Source: a virus. Taken from it: a DNA stretch of 64,000 nt. Each line of letters starts with the position of its first letter. Within the stretch, counting starts at the first letter, position 1. The notes under the pieces were generated by a model. That model was not told the origin of the DNA. It saw only the letters and a list, made by a program, of their open reading frames with translations, and made no database searches. The translations under genes and the position numbers were made by a program. Positions 17,453 to 24,026 of this stretch are shown here, in pieces. Where the stretch lies: positions 62,001 through 126,000 of the IMG/VR virus record IMGVR_UViG_3300037189_024364; one strand, written 5' to 3'.

Positions 17453-17829
17453 CCCAACAACTGACGGTGTCTGTGGATAGCACCACACCTGAGAAACATA
17501 TACCTCGTTTAGAATCAGTTGACGGATGGCACAAGCTGTCGGTACGACGGGGTGTGTTTGATGCCAATGGAAAGGAAACATCAGAATTTGCAGCATGGAA
17601 GACTAGATGTTTAGGACGGGTCGTGGTGCAGCCAGAACCACTACCAAACGTTAATTACATGATACCTAGGTGGTACACATACACAGAAACCGAGGAAGAT
17701 AAGGTATCGTATATTCTGACCTTCGATGAGAAGATTTGGACACCAACAATTGATGTCGCTGCATACTATTGCCCATATGTGCCGTTGACAAGCAACGGTG
17801 TTATCATTAATTCGAACACGGTCGAATAG
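17428..17829 (+). CDS. Hypothetical protein in glycan cluster
   Basis: 133 aa, unrecognised; beta-rich with a conserved-looking WYTYTETEEDKVSYILTFDEKIWTP-type core. Start ATG 17428 lies inside the end of the glycosyltransferase gene, suggesting coupling. No transmembrane segment. Confidence 0.6.
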   Translation: MASNIGALTQQLTVSVDSTTPEKHIPRLESVDGWHKLSVRRGVFDANGKETSEFAAWKTRCLGRVVVQPEPLPNVNYMIPRWYTYTETEEDKVSYILTFDEKIWTPTIDVAAYYCPYVPLTSNGVIINSNTVE

Positions 17830-17913
17830 GTGGTTACCTTCAAGCCTAGATACGGAACAGTCTAAAACAAATTTAGGAAAATAGATTAAATCTAAACATA
17901 CTTAGGTGCCGAA

Positions 17914-18684
17914 ATGGTAAAATTATCCAACATAAATTCCCACGACAAAGCAGGAACCGCTGTTACACAATCCTCGATACTTGATCACAAGAAACTGGTG
18001 ATATTTGGATCTCCTAGATCTGGTACCAAGCTTCTAGCATCAATATTAGCATCGTTTGGGTATCACGCATTTGGTGAATTTTTTGATACGAGGACCAGCA
18101 GTCTTGAGAATGGCAAGATATCAAGGATGACGCCTGCTGACATAATCTATTATCGCAATCAGACAAGGGAACGCCCGTTGCTTGAGGATTACAAGCACAC
18201 TGTTAAGATTCTAGATCGCCTGCGTCGCTGGAGACAGCTATCGAACATACAAACCAGATGGGCAGTTACGGTGTGGCCAGACAACATCTTTCAGATTCCG
18301 TCCATCATGCTTGATCTGCAAGGATGCAAATGGCTGTGTGTACAACGCAACCCATGGGATCAGTTGGTCAGCTATCTGGTGGTTAGAAGCAATGCTAACC
18401 CGGATGGTCAACACGATAGTGAGCCCGTTGTGGTTGACTACAATACCATGCATAAGGTGTATTGGCGCATGCAGTCGACCATTCTGATACAAGAAGATTT
18501 GATTTCACGAGGTATTGGTATCCGAATTCAATTTGACGAATTGGTATCCGGGATCTATCCCGGATTTTCTAAACCATATCGCGTGGAAACGGTTGACCAG
18601 CATGCTGATCCGTCGCTATTGATAGAGAATCTAGACGAAGTTAAAGAATGGTATCACTCGGCAGAGTATAGAAGGAAAACATGA
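17914..18684 (+). CDS. Sulfotransferase-family protein
   Basis: 256 aa. The 5'-PAPS-binding loop is clear near residue 30: VIFGSPRSGTKLLASILASFG. A later WLCVQRNPWDQLVSYLV segment matches the 3'-phosphate-binding Arg/Ser region. Transfers sulfate to a carbohydrate or protein; the substrate is unknown. Forms a tight run with the sirtuin (ATGAGATGG junction). Confidence 0.85.
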   Translation: MVKLSNINSHDKAGTAVTQSSILDHKKLVIFGSPRSGTKLLASILASFGYHAFGEFFDTRTSSLENGKISRMTPADIIYYRNQTRERPLLEDYKHTVKILDRLRRWRQLSNIQTRWAVTVWPDNIFQIPSIMLDLQGCKWLCVQRNPWDQLVSYLVVRSNANPDGQHDSEPVVVDYNTMHKVYWRMQSTILIQEDLISRGIGIRIQFDELVSGIYPGFSKPYRVETVDQHADPSLLIENLDEVKEWYHSAEYRRKT

Positions 18685-18685
18685 G

Positions 18686-19411
18686 ATGGACGATAGATTA
18701 CCGACATTGGTGGTGATATCAGGGGCAGGTCTCAGCGCCCCGAGCGGCGTAGCAACTTTTCGAGATCAAAACGGTCTCTGGAACGGCTACGACGTCGACG
18801 TGGTTTGCAACGCATTAACATGGCGAGATTATCGGGAGGTTGTGCATGGATTTTACAACACCCTGCGGTCCAGTCTAGCTTCGGTTGTACCCACGATCGG
18901 GCACAGGCTCCTTTCAAATTGGAAGAAGGATTTCACCGATAGATCCATCATGTTGACACAAAACGTCGATGATCTACTTGAACGTGCCGGGTGCGATGAT
19001 ATCATCCATTTACACGGATATCTACAGGACATGAAGTGCATCGCATGCGGGCATGTTTGGGATGTTGGATATGAACCTTGGTCGGTTGACAACGATAGAT
19101 GCCCGAAGTGCAATAGTTCCAAGGGTGTAAAGCCCGGCGTGGTATTTTTCAACGATTCTGCCCCGAGGTATGCTGATCTCTATCGAGCGTTCAAGCGGCT
19201 ATCTAGCCGAGATGTGGTGGTGATGATCGGTACCAGCGGACAGGTGATCAACATCAATGCATTGATGACAAACTGCCCTGCTTTCAAGATACTCAACAAT
19301 CTTGAACCGTGTAACAGCATTGACGGCGATTTGTTTCATGAGGTCTTTTACGATTCAATCGAAACGGCCGCACCTGCATTGGATGATCTGGTTAGGAGCA
19401 AAATGGTATGA
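18686..19411 (+). CDS. Sir2-family NAD-dependent deacylase
   Basis: 241-aa sirtuin. NAD-binding motifs GAGLSAPSGVATFRD and TQNVDDLLERAG, catalytic His in IHLHGYL, and a four-Cys zinc module (CIACG, CPKCN). KPGVVFFNDSAP and VMIGTSGQV complete the fold. Could deacylate host or phage proteins, or act in NAD depletion like defence sirtuins; domain length fits a simple deacylase. Overlaps the next gene by 4 nt. Confidence 0.93.
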   Translation: MDDRLPTLVVISGAGLSAPSGVATFRDQNGLWNGYDVDVVCNALTWRDYREVVHGFYNTLRSSLASVVPTIGHRLLSNWKKDFTDRSIMLTQNVDDLLERAGCDDIIHLHGYLQDMKCIACGHVWDVGYEPWSVDNDRCPKCNSSKGVKPGVVFFNDSAPRYADLYRAFKRLSSRDVVVMIGTSGQVININALMTNCPAFKILNNLEPCNSIDGDLFHEVFYDSIETAAPALDDLVRSKMV

Positions 19412-20055
19412 AATTAATATTCTGCCTTCCTGGGCGCACATTTAGCTCCAACTATTTCAACTCGTGGAATTCAACCATTGCCGAATTGAGCGCTCGAGGT
19501 ATCAGTTACGCATACAGCATGGGATATGATCCGGTGGTGTATTATGCTAGAAATCGAATATTAGGCGGCCAGAATACCGCCGGACGTTCCCAACTGCCGT
19601 GGCAAGGGAAACTACCCTACGATCAGATGATATGGATCGATTCGGATATGGTATGGTCACCAGATGATGTTCTCAAGCTGATCTCCAGCGACAAGCCCAT
19701 CACCGGTGGCACATATATCATGTCCGACAATCAACATTATCCGGTGGTGGAAAATCTAGATTTCTCTCATCTTGCTGATCACGGGGTATTTAAGTTCATG
19801 GATCGCAACGAAATGGCATTTAGATCGCAGCCATTCAGAGTTAGTTATACTGGATTTGGATTTGTTGCCATCAAGGCCGGTGTCATCGAACAAATGGAAT
19901 ACCCTTGGTTCCGGCCGAGATGGGTCAGCAATGAAAGATTCCATGATTTTTGCGCCGAGGACGTTGGATTCTGTTGGACTGCCCAGGAGAATGGACACGA
20001 AATTTGGATAGATCCAACAATACGTGTTGGACATGAAAAGTCAACGGTGCTATGA
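19408..20055 (+). CDS. Glycosyltransferase-like protein
   Basis: 215 aa. KLIFCLPGRTFSSNYFNSW opens the protein and MIWIDSDMVWSPDDVLKL holds a D-x-D site near residue 75, followed by a GTYIM turn. Resembles phage proteins annotated as glycosyltransferases. ATGA overlaps tie it to the sirtuin and to the SGNH-like gene. Confidence 0.75.
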   Translation: MKLIFCLPGRTFSSNYFNSWNSTIAELSARGISYAYSMGYDPVVYYARNRILGGQNTAGRSQLPWQGKLPYDQMIWIDSDMVWSPDDVLKLISSDKPITGGTYIMSDNQHYPVVENLDFSHLADHGVFKFMDRNEMAFRSQPFRVSYTGFGFVAIKAGVIEQMEYPWFRPRWVSNERFHDFCAEDVGFCWTAQENGHEIWIDPTIRVGHEKSTVL

Positions 20056-20897
20056 TCGACCAAATGCCATCTCGATTATTTTTCAACGGATGTTCGTTTG
20101 TTCATGGTCTTGATGTAGCCTGGGATTACAACAAGAATCCCAGGCTCACCGAGGAAAGTCGAATCCTGGGCAGCAACTACTGGCACGATCTGCAGAAAGT
20201 TAATCTATCAGGGCGCGTACATGCGTTAATGGGTTCTACGGAAGTGGTTAACAAGGCCCGAAATGGCAACAACAACGACGTAATAGCATATGATACCATT
20301 GCATTTTTCAAGGCGATGATGGATTCGGGTGGCGATCCAACCGAATGGATGGCATTTATTGGCTGGACCGAGCCAGCACGTATAATGATATTTGATGAAG
20401 TGAATTCGCACGCAGCGATGACCTTCAATCCGTTTAATATCAACGACCTTATCAAACAAACTTCGATGTATGATAATGATCGCATGCAATATCTACATGA
20501 ATTTTATGAACGTCACCGAGAGTTTAGCAAGGCATTTGTCACCTGTGCAACTCCGACATGGTTGGCCAATCAACTGCTGAGGTCAGTGCTGACCTTGCAG
20601 TTTTTTCTAGATTCAATCGGTGTGAAATATGTGTTTTGGAATAGCTTGCATCCCATGCCAAGACCAAATGGTGCATATCTACCAAGGATGATTTATTCAA
20701 CCATTGACCAATCTCATTGGTTACCGGTATGGAGCACAACTGATCATCCAATATTTACAGGTTGGTTACCGACGATCAAAAAGTCCATGATGACTAGGAC
20801 CAACCATCCGACCAAGGAGGCAGTGGACATCTTTGCTGATCAGCTAGTTGGATTTGTTCAAAAATCCCATGGATTAGCGATTGACACTGTGACCTAG
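20052..20897 (+). CDS. SGNH/GDSL-like protein
   Basis: 281 aa. N-terminal FFNGCSFVHGLDVAWD has the G-x-S nucleophile elbow of SGNH hydrolases; KARNGNNNDVI could be block III (G-x-N) and WLPVWS...DHPIFTGWLPT the C-terminal region. May act as an esterase or acyltransferase on the glycan built by neighbouring enzymes. The 3' end overlaps the promoter of the following RNA genes. Confidence 0.6.
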   Translation: MIDQMPSRLFFNGCSFVHGLDVAWDYNKNPRLTEESRILGSNYWHDLQKVNLSGRVHALMGSTEVVNKARNGNNNDVIAYDTIAFFKAMMDSGGDPTEWMAFIGWTEPARIMIFDEVNSHAAMTFNPFNINDLIKQTSMYDNDRMQYLHEFYERHREFSKAFVTCATPTWLANQLLRSVLTLQFFLDSIGVKYVFWNSLHPMPRPNGAYLPRMIYSTIDQSHWLPVWSTTDHPIFTGWLPTIKKSMMTRTNHPTKEAVDIFADQLVGFVQKSHGLAIDTVT

Positions 20898-20909
20898 ATC
20901 ACATACATT
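20881..20909 (+). promoter_or_regulatory. Promoter of Y-RNA-like transcript 1
   Basis: TTGACA (20881-20886), 17-nt spacer, TACATT (20904-20909). The first stem of the RNA begins 9 nt later. Confidence 0.7.
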
Positions 20910-20917
20910 ACGTGCAA

Positions 20918-20970
20918 GGGAAACATGCAGCAAACAAAAATTGCTTTGTACGCAAACCAAAAGCTTTCCC
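20918..20970 (+). ncRNA. Y-RNA-like element 1 (short, no tRNA domain)
   Basis: End stem GGGAAA (20918-20923) / TTTCCC (20965-20970) enclosing a CATGCAGCAAAC motif. Same plan as the other members: closing stem, then (T/A)GTTCAGCAAC-like sequence. No tRNA-like arms. Confidence 0.5.
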
Positions 20971-21002
20971 GCTTTGTTGTTTAGAAATTTGAGAATACCA
21001 TA

Positions 21003-21093
21003 AGGAACGGTGCAGCAACACCTTAAAATCAGGAAGCTACGTTTGTAGCAAAACCAGGAGCCCAGCCTGGCTAAACAAGGGCAAAACGTTCCT
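21003..21093 (+). ncRNA. Y-RNA-like element 2
   Basis: End stem AGGAACG (21003-21009) / CGTTCCT (21087-21093), then GTGCAGCAACACC. Inside are two hairpins, GCTAC-GTTT-GTAGC and CCAGG-AGCCCAG-CCTGG. It shares the 20881 promoter with element 1. Confidence 0.55.
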
Positions 21094-21340
21094 GAGGGCA
21101 TTTATCAATGGATGGGTACAGCAGCATACTTCGACCCAACGGCGACGACTGGATCCTAGGTCCATTAGTCATCGAGGCTGCCTGGGCTTAGCCAGGATCG
21201 GTCTTGCACGAGGCAAGATATTGCTTGGAAGAAATCAAGCTAGGGCAGAAGGTGGGACCATATCGGTAACTGGACTTTGAATCCAGCTCTGGGCGATATG
21301 GATAAGATAATCTGCCAGAAAGAAATAAAAAGCGAACCAC
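21094..21340 (+). ncRNA. Structured RNA region with a Gln(UUG)-like anticodon arm
   Basis: No ORF. Stems seen: CTTGC/GCAAG (around 21203), GCTTG/CAAGC (around 21225), and CCATATCG/CGATATGG enclosing CTGGA-CTTTGAA-TCCAG, a perfect 5-bp, 7-nt anticodon arm with anticodon TTG (around 21268). D and T arms are not recognisable, so this is not a canonical tRNA. Probably the downstream part of the transcript from 20909, ending at the 21360 terminator. Confidence 0.5.
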
Positions 21341-21359
21341 AAACCATCCTGTAAAAAAG

Positions 21360-21395
21360 CAAAAGGGCATGCATCGATGGGTGCATGCCCTTTTG
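21360..21395. terminator. Strong bidirectional terminator
   Basis: 14-bp stem CAAAAGGGCATGCA / TGCATGCCCTTTTG (21360-21373, 21382-21395) with flanking A and T runs. Confidence 0.88.
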
Positions 21396-21409
21396 CTGTT
21401 AAATAGCTC

Positions 21410-21841
21410 ATGGACATGCGCAAACTTATTAACCTCCTAGAAAAATCTACCTACAAACGTGGAGGTAAGATAGGAAGGTGGGCGTTCCTATACATGGAAC
21501 CTACCCCGGCAAAATCTGAGAATTTCGCACAATGCAGTACCTGCCAGCTATTCATGCCCGGCAAACAACGCTGTGGTATATTCGGTAAGGATGACGTGGT
21601 CAAAGCCAATGGCAGTTGCGGACTTTATCTGCAAGGTGTGCCACACGATGATCAGCCCATTCAGGATATTGTCACACCCGAGGCATCTGGCTATGTTGAA
21701 GCCAATGTTCGCTGCGAAAACTGCGGATGGTTTGAAAATGGATCCTGTGGATTGTTTGTCATGCTTGACGACAAGATTCCGGATACATTTGATCTAGGCG
21801 GAAAGGTCGATGCCAAGGGCTGTTGTAACGCTTGGAACTGA
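21410..21841 (+). CDS. Cysteine-rich protein with capsid-targeting-like N-terminus
   Basis: 143 aa (start could also be Met3). Starts MDMRKLINLLEKS, matching the MRxLIN peptide family. Two Cys-rich modules follow (CSTCQLF...CGIFG...CGLYL and CENCGWFENGSCGLF), spaced like a HiPIP-type iron-sulfur or zinc protein. TAAATA (21400-21405) is 4 nt before the ATG. Probably a late, packaged protein; cofactor unknown. Confidence 0.7.
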   Translation: MDMRKLINLLEKSTYKRGGKIGRWAFLYMEPTPAKSENFAQCSTCQLFMPGKQRCGIFGKDDVVKANGSCGLYLQGVPHDDQPIQDIVTPEASGYVEANVRCENCGWFENGSCGLFVMLDDKIPDTFDLGGKVDAKGCCNAWN

Positions 21842-21846
21842 CTGCA

Positions 21847-22554
21847 TTAATCTCGACCTGACGATATCTGATTCAATACTTTGGACAACCGACTTGTGAA
21901 TCCGAGATCATTTGCTGGGTTCCTATTGCGACTTTCATGTTCCATAGGTATCGGCGGGCTGATTTCATTGCCGTCTAGCCATATCAGTATTATATCCGGA
22001 TCGGTATCATCTTGCACAAACACTGCTCTGGTTTGATGTGGATTACCACCGCGGCTATTATGTATTACCATGGCCTTTGCCATGTCTCTGAAAATTCGCG
22101 AGCTGCCGAACACGGTTACCATGCCGCGGAAGAACGTGCCATCAAACGCATAGATGGTCCATTTCTCCTGGCTCTTACCACTGAGCTCCCACATGCGCTT
22201 CTTGAAGAAATTCACGTCGGTGTAGTCATTAGTTGCAATGTCATTTCTTGTTGATCGCTGATCCGTTTGCCAGGCCGGAAATCCTCGATCATCCTTGGCC
22301 ACCGTAGCAGATGCCGGAGCTTTGAGCACATCATACGCCGCATTTATCATGGCAAGTGGTTGGTGATCACCGCCGGTCTTGTCAGGATGCATCTGTCTGA
22401 CCAATTTTATCCAGGTTGCTCGGATTTTATCGGGCGAGAGATCAGCGTCATTAGCACCATATTGCTTGAAAATGCCACGGGCCTGCCCAGGCGTTAGATC
22501 CTCGAGGAGGAATTTTATTCCGGATAACTCCAGCAATCTTATGAAATCGAACAT
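21847..22554 (-). CDS. J-domain (DnaJ-like) protein
   Basis: 235 aa from ATG 22554. The J domain spans roughly residues 20-85, with the essential HPD in VRQMHPDKTGGD and the tail INAAYDVLKA. No Gly/Phe or zinc-finger region, so it is a minimal co-chaperone that could redirect host DnaK. The N-terminus MFDFIRLLELS is like the capsid-targeting peptides. TAAATA overlaps an upstream ATG (22560) and lies 5 nt before 22554, the geometry of other late genes, which decides the start. Confidence 0.82.
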   Translation of the reverse strand: MFDFIRLLELSGIKFLLEDLTPGQARGIFKQYGANDADLSPDKIRATWIKLVRQMHPDKTGGDHQPLAMINAAYDVLKAPASATVAKDDRGFPAWQTDQRSTRNDIATNDYTDVNFFKKRMWELSGKSQEKWTIYAFDGTFFRGMVTVFGSSRIFRDMAKAMVIHNSRGGNPHQTRAVFVQDDTDPDIILIWLDGNEISPPIPMEHESRNRNPANDLGFTSRLSKVLNQISSGRD

Positions 22555-22588
22555 GCGCATATTTATGCAGGACATTTGATCTTTTCCG

Positions 22589-22617
22589 TTGACACGATCA
22601 CTGATCGATCGTATTAT
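22589..22617 (+). promoter_or_regulatory. Promoter of tRNA-like RNA A
   Basis: TTGACA (22589-22594), 17-nt spacer, TATTAT (22612-22617); the end stem of RNA A begins 9 nt downstream. Confidence 0.8.
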
Positions 22618-22625
22618 CAAGGCAA

Positions 22626-22725
22626 GGGATTAGTTCAGCAACTAACATTCAACCTACAGGTCATCGGTTCGAATCCGATCCGTTCCTCTGATATGGGACG
22701 GTAGCTCAGTTGGTAGAGAATGTTC
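22626..22725 (+). ncRNA. Permuted tRNA-like RNA A (probable Y RNA, interrupted 3' side)
   Basis: GGGATTA-GTTCAGCAAC motif (22626-22642), then a tRNA 3' half: T arm ATCGG-TTCGAAT-CCGAT and CCGTTCC (22680-22686). After an 8-nt linker comes a tRNA 5' half: GGGACGG (22695-22701), TA, D arm GCTC-AGTTGGTA-GAGA. GGGACGG pairs with CCGTTCC over 7 bp. The 3' strand of the outer stem is not found; the GIY-YIG gene 22706-23365 abuts and overlaps here, so the locus may be split by it. Confidence 0.65.
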
Positions 22726-23365
22726 TCCCCCGTCGCCAACACTTTCCCGGATTTATATGAGACCGTATATCTTTTACCCCATTTGTCCACCAATATTGGC
22801 CCTTATTTGCATCGCTTTGTTTCTTTTTTGTGTCTTCTGACACTGGACCTCTGCGAAGCGCAGCATCTTGTATTTTTTTACGGATTTCTAAAGATCTGGG
22901 GCCCGTAAGCTTGCGGCTGGCGCTTTCTTTTATCTTTCTCCGGTGTTCATCGGATAATTTACGACCTATTAACGATTTGCTCAGTTTTTCTCGAACATGT
23001 TGTGGCATGGTAGGTCGACTTTTGGCCGACTCTGAAATCTTTTGGCGAGATTGTAAGCTATGGGATCCTCCTGTTCCTCCGTCATTCATGTTTCGAAGTA
23101 TGCCAGAGCCATCACTTATTTTTCCGTACCACCGTATGTATCGACGCTCTAACGCAAGTGCCCCTAATTCAGTTAAGTTCTCTTCCATAATGACTATGTA
23201 ATCAAAGTCTTTTGGAACAGGAATATTCTTATGATCCACGTATGCTCTATATCCTTTTCCCTTTCCGATATAATAGGGAGTTCCTTTCTGTCCTTGTGTA
23301 GATGTTTGATTTCGAATATACGCATAAATGTAGAAACCTGATGGTATTCTATGGTACATAGTCAT
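22706..23365 (-). CDS. GIY-YIG endonuclease within the tRNA-like RNA array
   Basis: 219 aa from ATG 23365 ([18 protein letters not shown]). GIY-YIG core: FYIYAYIR...[13 protein letters not shown], with [11 protein letters not shown] holding the catalytic Glu. Two NUMOD3 repeats follow ([22 protein letters not shown]). Its last codons and stop lie within the D-arm sequence of RNA A, the sort of junction left by insertion into an RNA gene. Antisense to the RNAs. Confidence 0.88.
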   Translation of the reverse strand: MTMYHRIPSGFYIYAYIRNQTSTQGQKGTPYYIGKGKGYRAYVDHKNIPVPKDFDYIVIMEENLTELGALALERRYIRWYGKISDGSGILRNMNDGGTGGSHSLQSRQKISESAKSRPTMPQHVREKLSKSLIGRKLSDEHRRKIKESASRKLTGPRSLEIRKKIQDAALRRGPVSEDTKKKQSDANKGQYWWTNGVKDIRSHINPGKCWRRGRTFSTN

Positions 23366-23443
23366 GCTGTGACTCCTATCGGTTATAGAGCAGTTGGGGA
23401 TTCCGGCCCGCGAACTGCACACAATATTTAGCCAAAATACGCA

Positions 23444-23472
23444 TTGACTAGATGAGATATTTGCACTAATAT
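23444..23472 (+). promoter_or_regulatory. Promoter of tRNA-like RNA B
   Basis: TTGACT (23444-23449), 17-nt spacer, TAATAT (23467-23472). Confidence 0.75.
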
Positions 23473-23481
23473 TACGTTAAT

Positions 23482-23601
23482 GGATCAGTTCAGCAATTAA
23501 ACGCATGTCAAGCCGTAGGTCGCAGGTTCAATTCCTTGCCATCCCCGCCACAATTTACTATGGGGGTGTAGCTCAGAGGTAGAGCAACGTAAAGGTGATC
23601 C
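23482..23601 (+). ncRNA. Permuted tRNA-Asp-like RNA B (probable Y RNA)
   Basis: Outer stem GGATCA (23482-23487) / TGATCC (23596-23601), then GTTCAGCAA. Next an anticodon-type loop ATGTCAA (anticodon GTC, Asp), AGGTC, T arm GCAGG-TTCAATT-C(C)TTGC, acceptor CATCCCC, discriminator G and an encoded CCA (23548-23550). An 11-nt linker leads to GGGGGTG (23562-23568), which pairs with CATCCCC, then TA and D arm GCTC-AGAGGTA-GAGC. The T stem has an extra T, hinting at a mimic rather than a working tRNA. Confidence 0.75.
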
Positions 23602-23667
23602 TGTCGAATTATAATGTAAATGCAAGTTATTAGAAATAAGAAAGTTGATTACAGCGCAAATTAGTCG

Positions 23668-23696
23668 TTGACAAGAGCTAAAAACTAGCATAACAT
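23668..23696 (+). promoter_or_regulatory. Promoter of tRNA-like RNA C
   Basis: TTGACA (23668-23673), 17-nt spacer, TAACAT (23691-23696). Confidence 0.78.
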
Positions 23697-23704
23697 AGAT
23701 TTAA

Positions 23705-23836
23705 TGGATCAGTTCAGCAACAAACTGGAAGGTAAAATCGCCGGCGAAAGCCACTGTTGGTTCAAGTCCAACTCCCCCTACCAACCGAAGGGGGATAGCC
23801 AAATGGTAAAGGCAGCGATCCACAAAAGTTGATCCA
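23705..23836 (+). ncRNA. Permuted tRNA-Tyr-like RNA C (probable Y RNA)
   Basis: Outer stem TGGATCA (23705-23711) / TGATCCA (23830-23836), then GTTCAGCAAC. The 3' half follows: GTAAA (Tyr-like anticodon GTA) with stem strand ATCGC, a class II variable arm GGC-GAAA-GCC, T arm GTTGG-TTCAAGT-CCAAC, acceptor TCCCCCT, A and encoded CCA (23781-23783). Five nt later the 5' half begins: AGGGGGA (perfect 7-bp acceptor), TA, D arm GCC...GGC, A, GCGAT pairing ATCGC. No U33 is available next to GTA, so a simple religation does not give a normal anticodon loop. Confidence 0.78.
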
Positions 23837-23856
23837 GCATTAGATCAAGAGTTCAA

Positions 23857-23940
23857 GGAATCGGTTCAGCAACTACTTCGGTTGAAGCGACGCCCTTCGC
23901 GGGGCATTGTGAGGATGGTTCAAACCCACCATTCGATTCC
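23857..23940 (+). ncRNA. Y-RNA-like RNA D with degenerate tRNA-like arms
   Basis: Outer stem GGAATCG (23857-23863) / CGATTCC (23934-23940), then GTTCAGCAAC. Inside: CTTC-GGTT-GAAG (D-arm-like), GCCC-TTCGCG-GGGC, and GATGG-TTCAAAC-CCACC (T-arm-like). No separate promoter is clear, so it may be co-transcribed with RNA C. Confidence 0.6.
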
Positions 23941-23951
23941 GTACACTTTAT

Positions 23952-24004
23952 AGGTTGAGTTCCGCAACACCAATTGTTTTTATCAAACAAACCAAGTTCA
24001 ACCT
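23952..24004 (+). ncRNA. Y-RNA-like motif in the Ro60-like gene 5' UTR
   Basis: Outer stem AGGTTGA (23952-23958) / TCAACCT (23998-24004), then GTTCCGCAACACC; no tRNA arms. It ends 10 nt before the RBS (GAGGAG) of the Ro60-like gene, so the protein could bind and control its own mRNA. Confidence 0.5.
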
Positions 24005-24026
24005 GACACAGATGAGGAGAATAGAA

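Noticed and set aside
21000-21230. Group I intron (GGTGCAGCAAC as R element, CAAGATATTGC as S element)
   Set aside because: The two stretches can pair as P7, but other group I cores were not found and the GCAGCAAC motif recurs in RNAs with no room for a ribozyme; the Y-RNA-like end-stem model explains all copies.
23497-23691. Minus-strand 64-aa ORF
   Set aside because: It is antisense to RNA B, lacks an RBS and contains tRNA-like sequence.
22620-23940. Ordinary tRNA genes
   Set aside because: No unit has D, anticodon and T arms in normal order; the halves are reversed in each.
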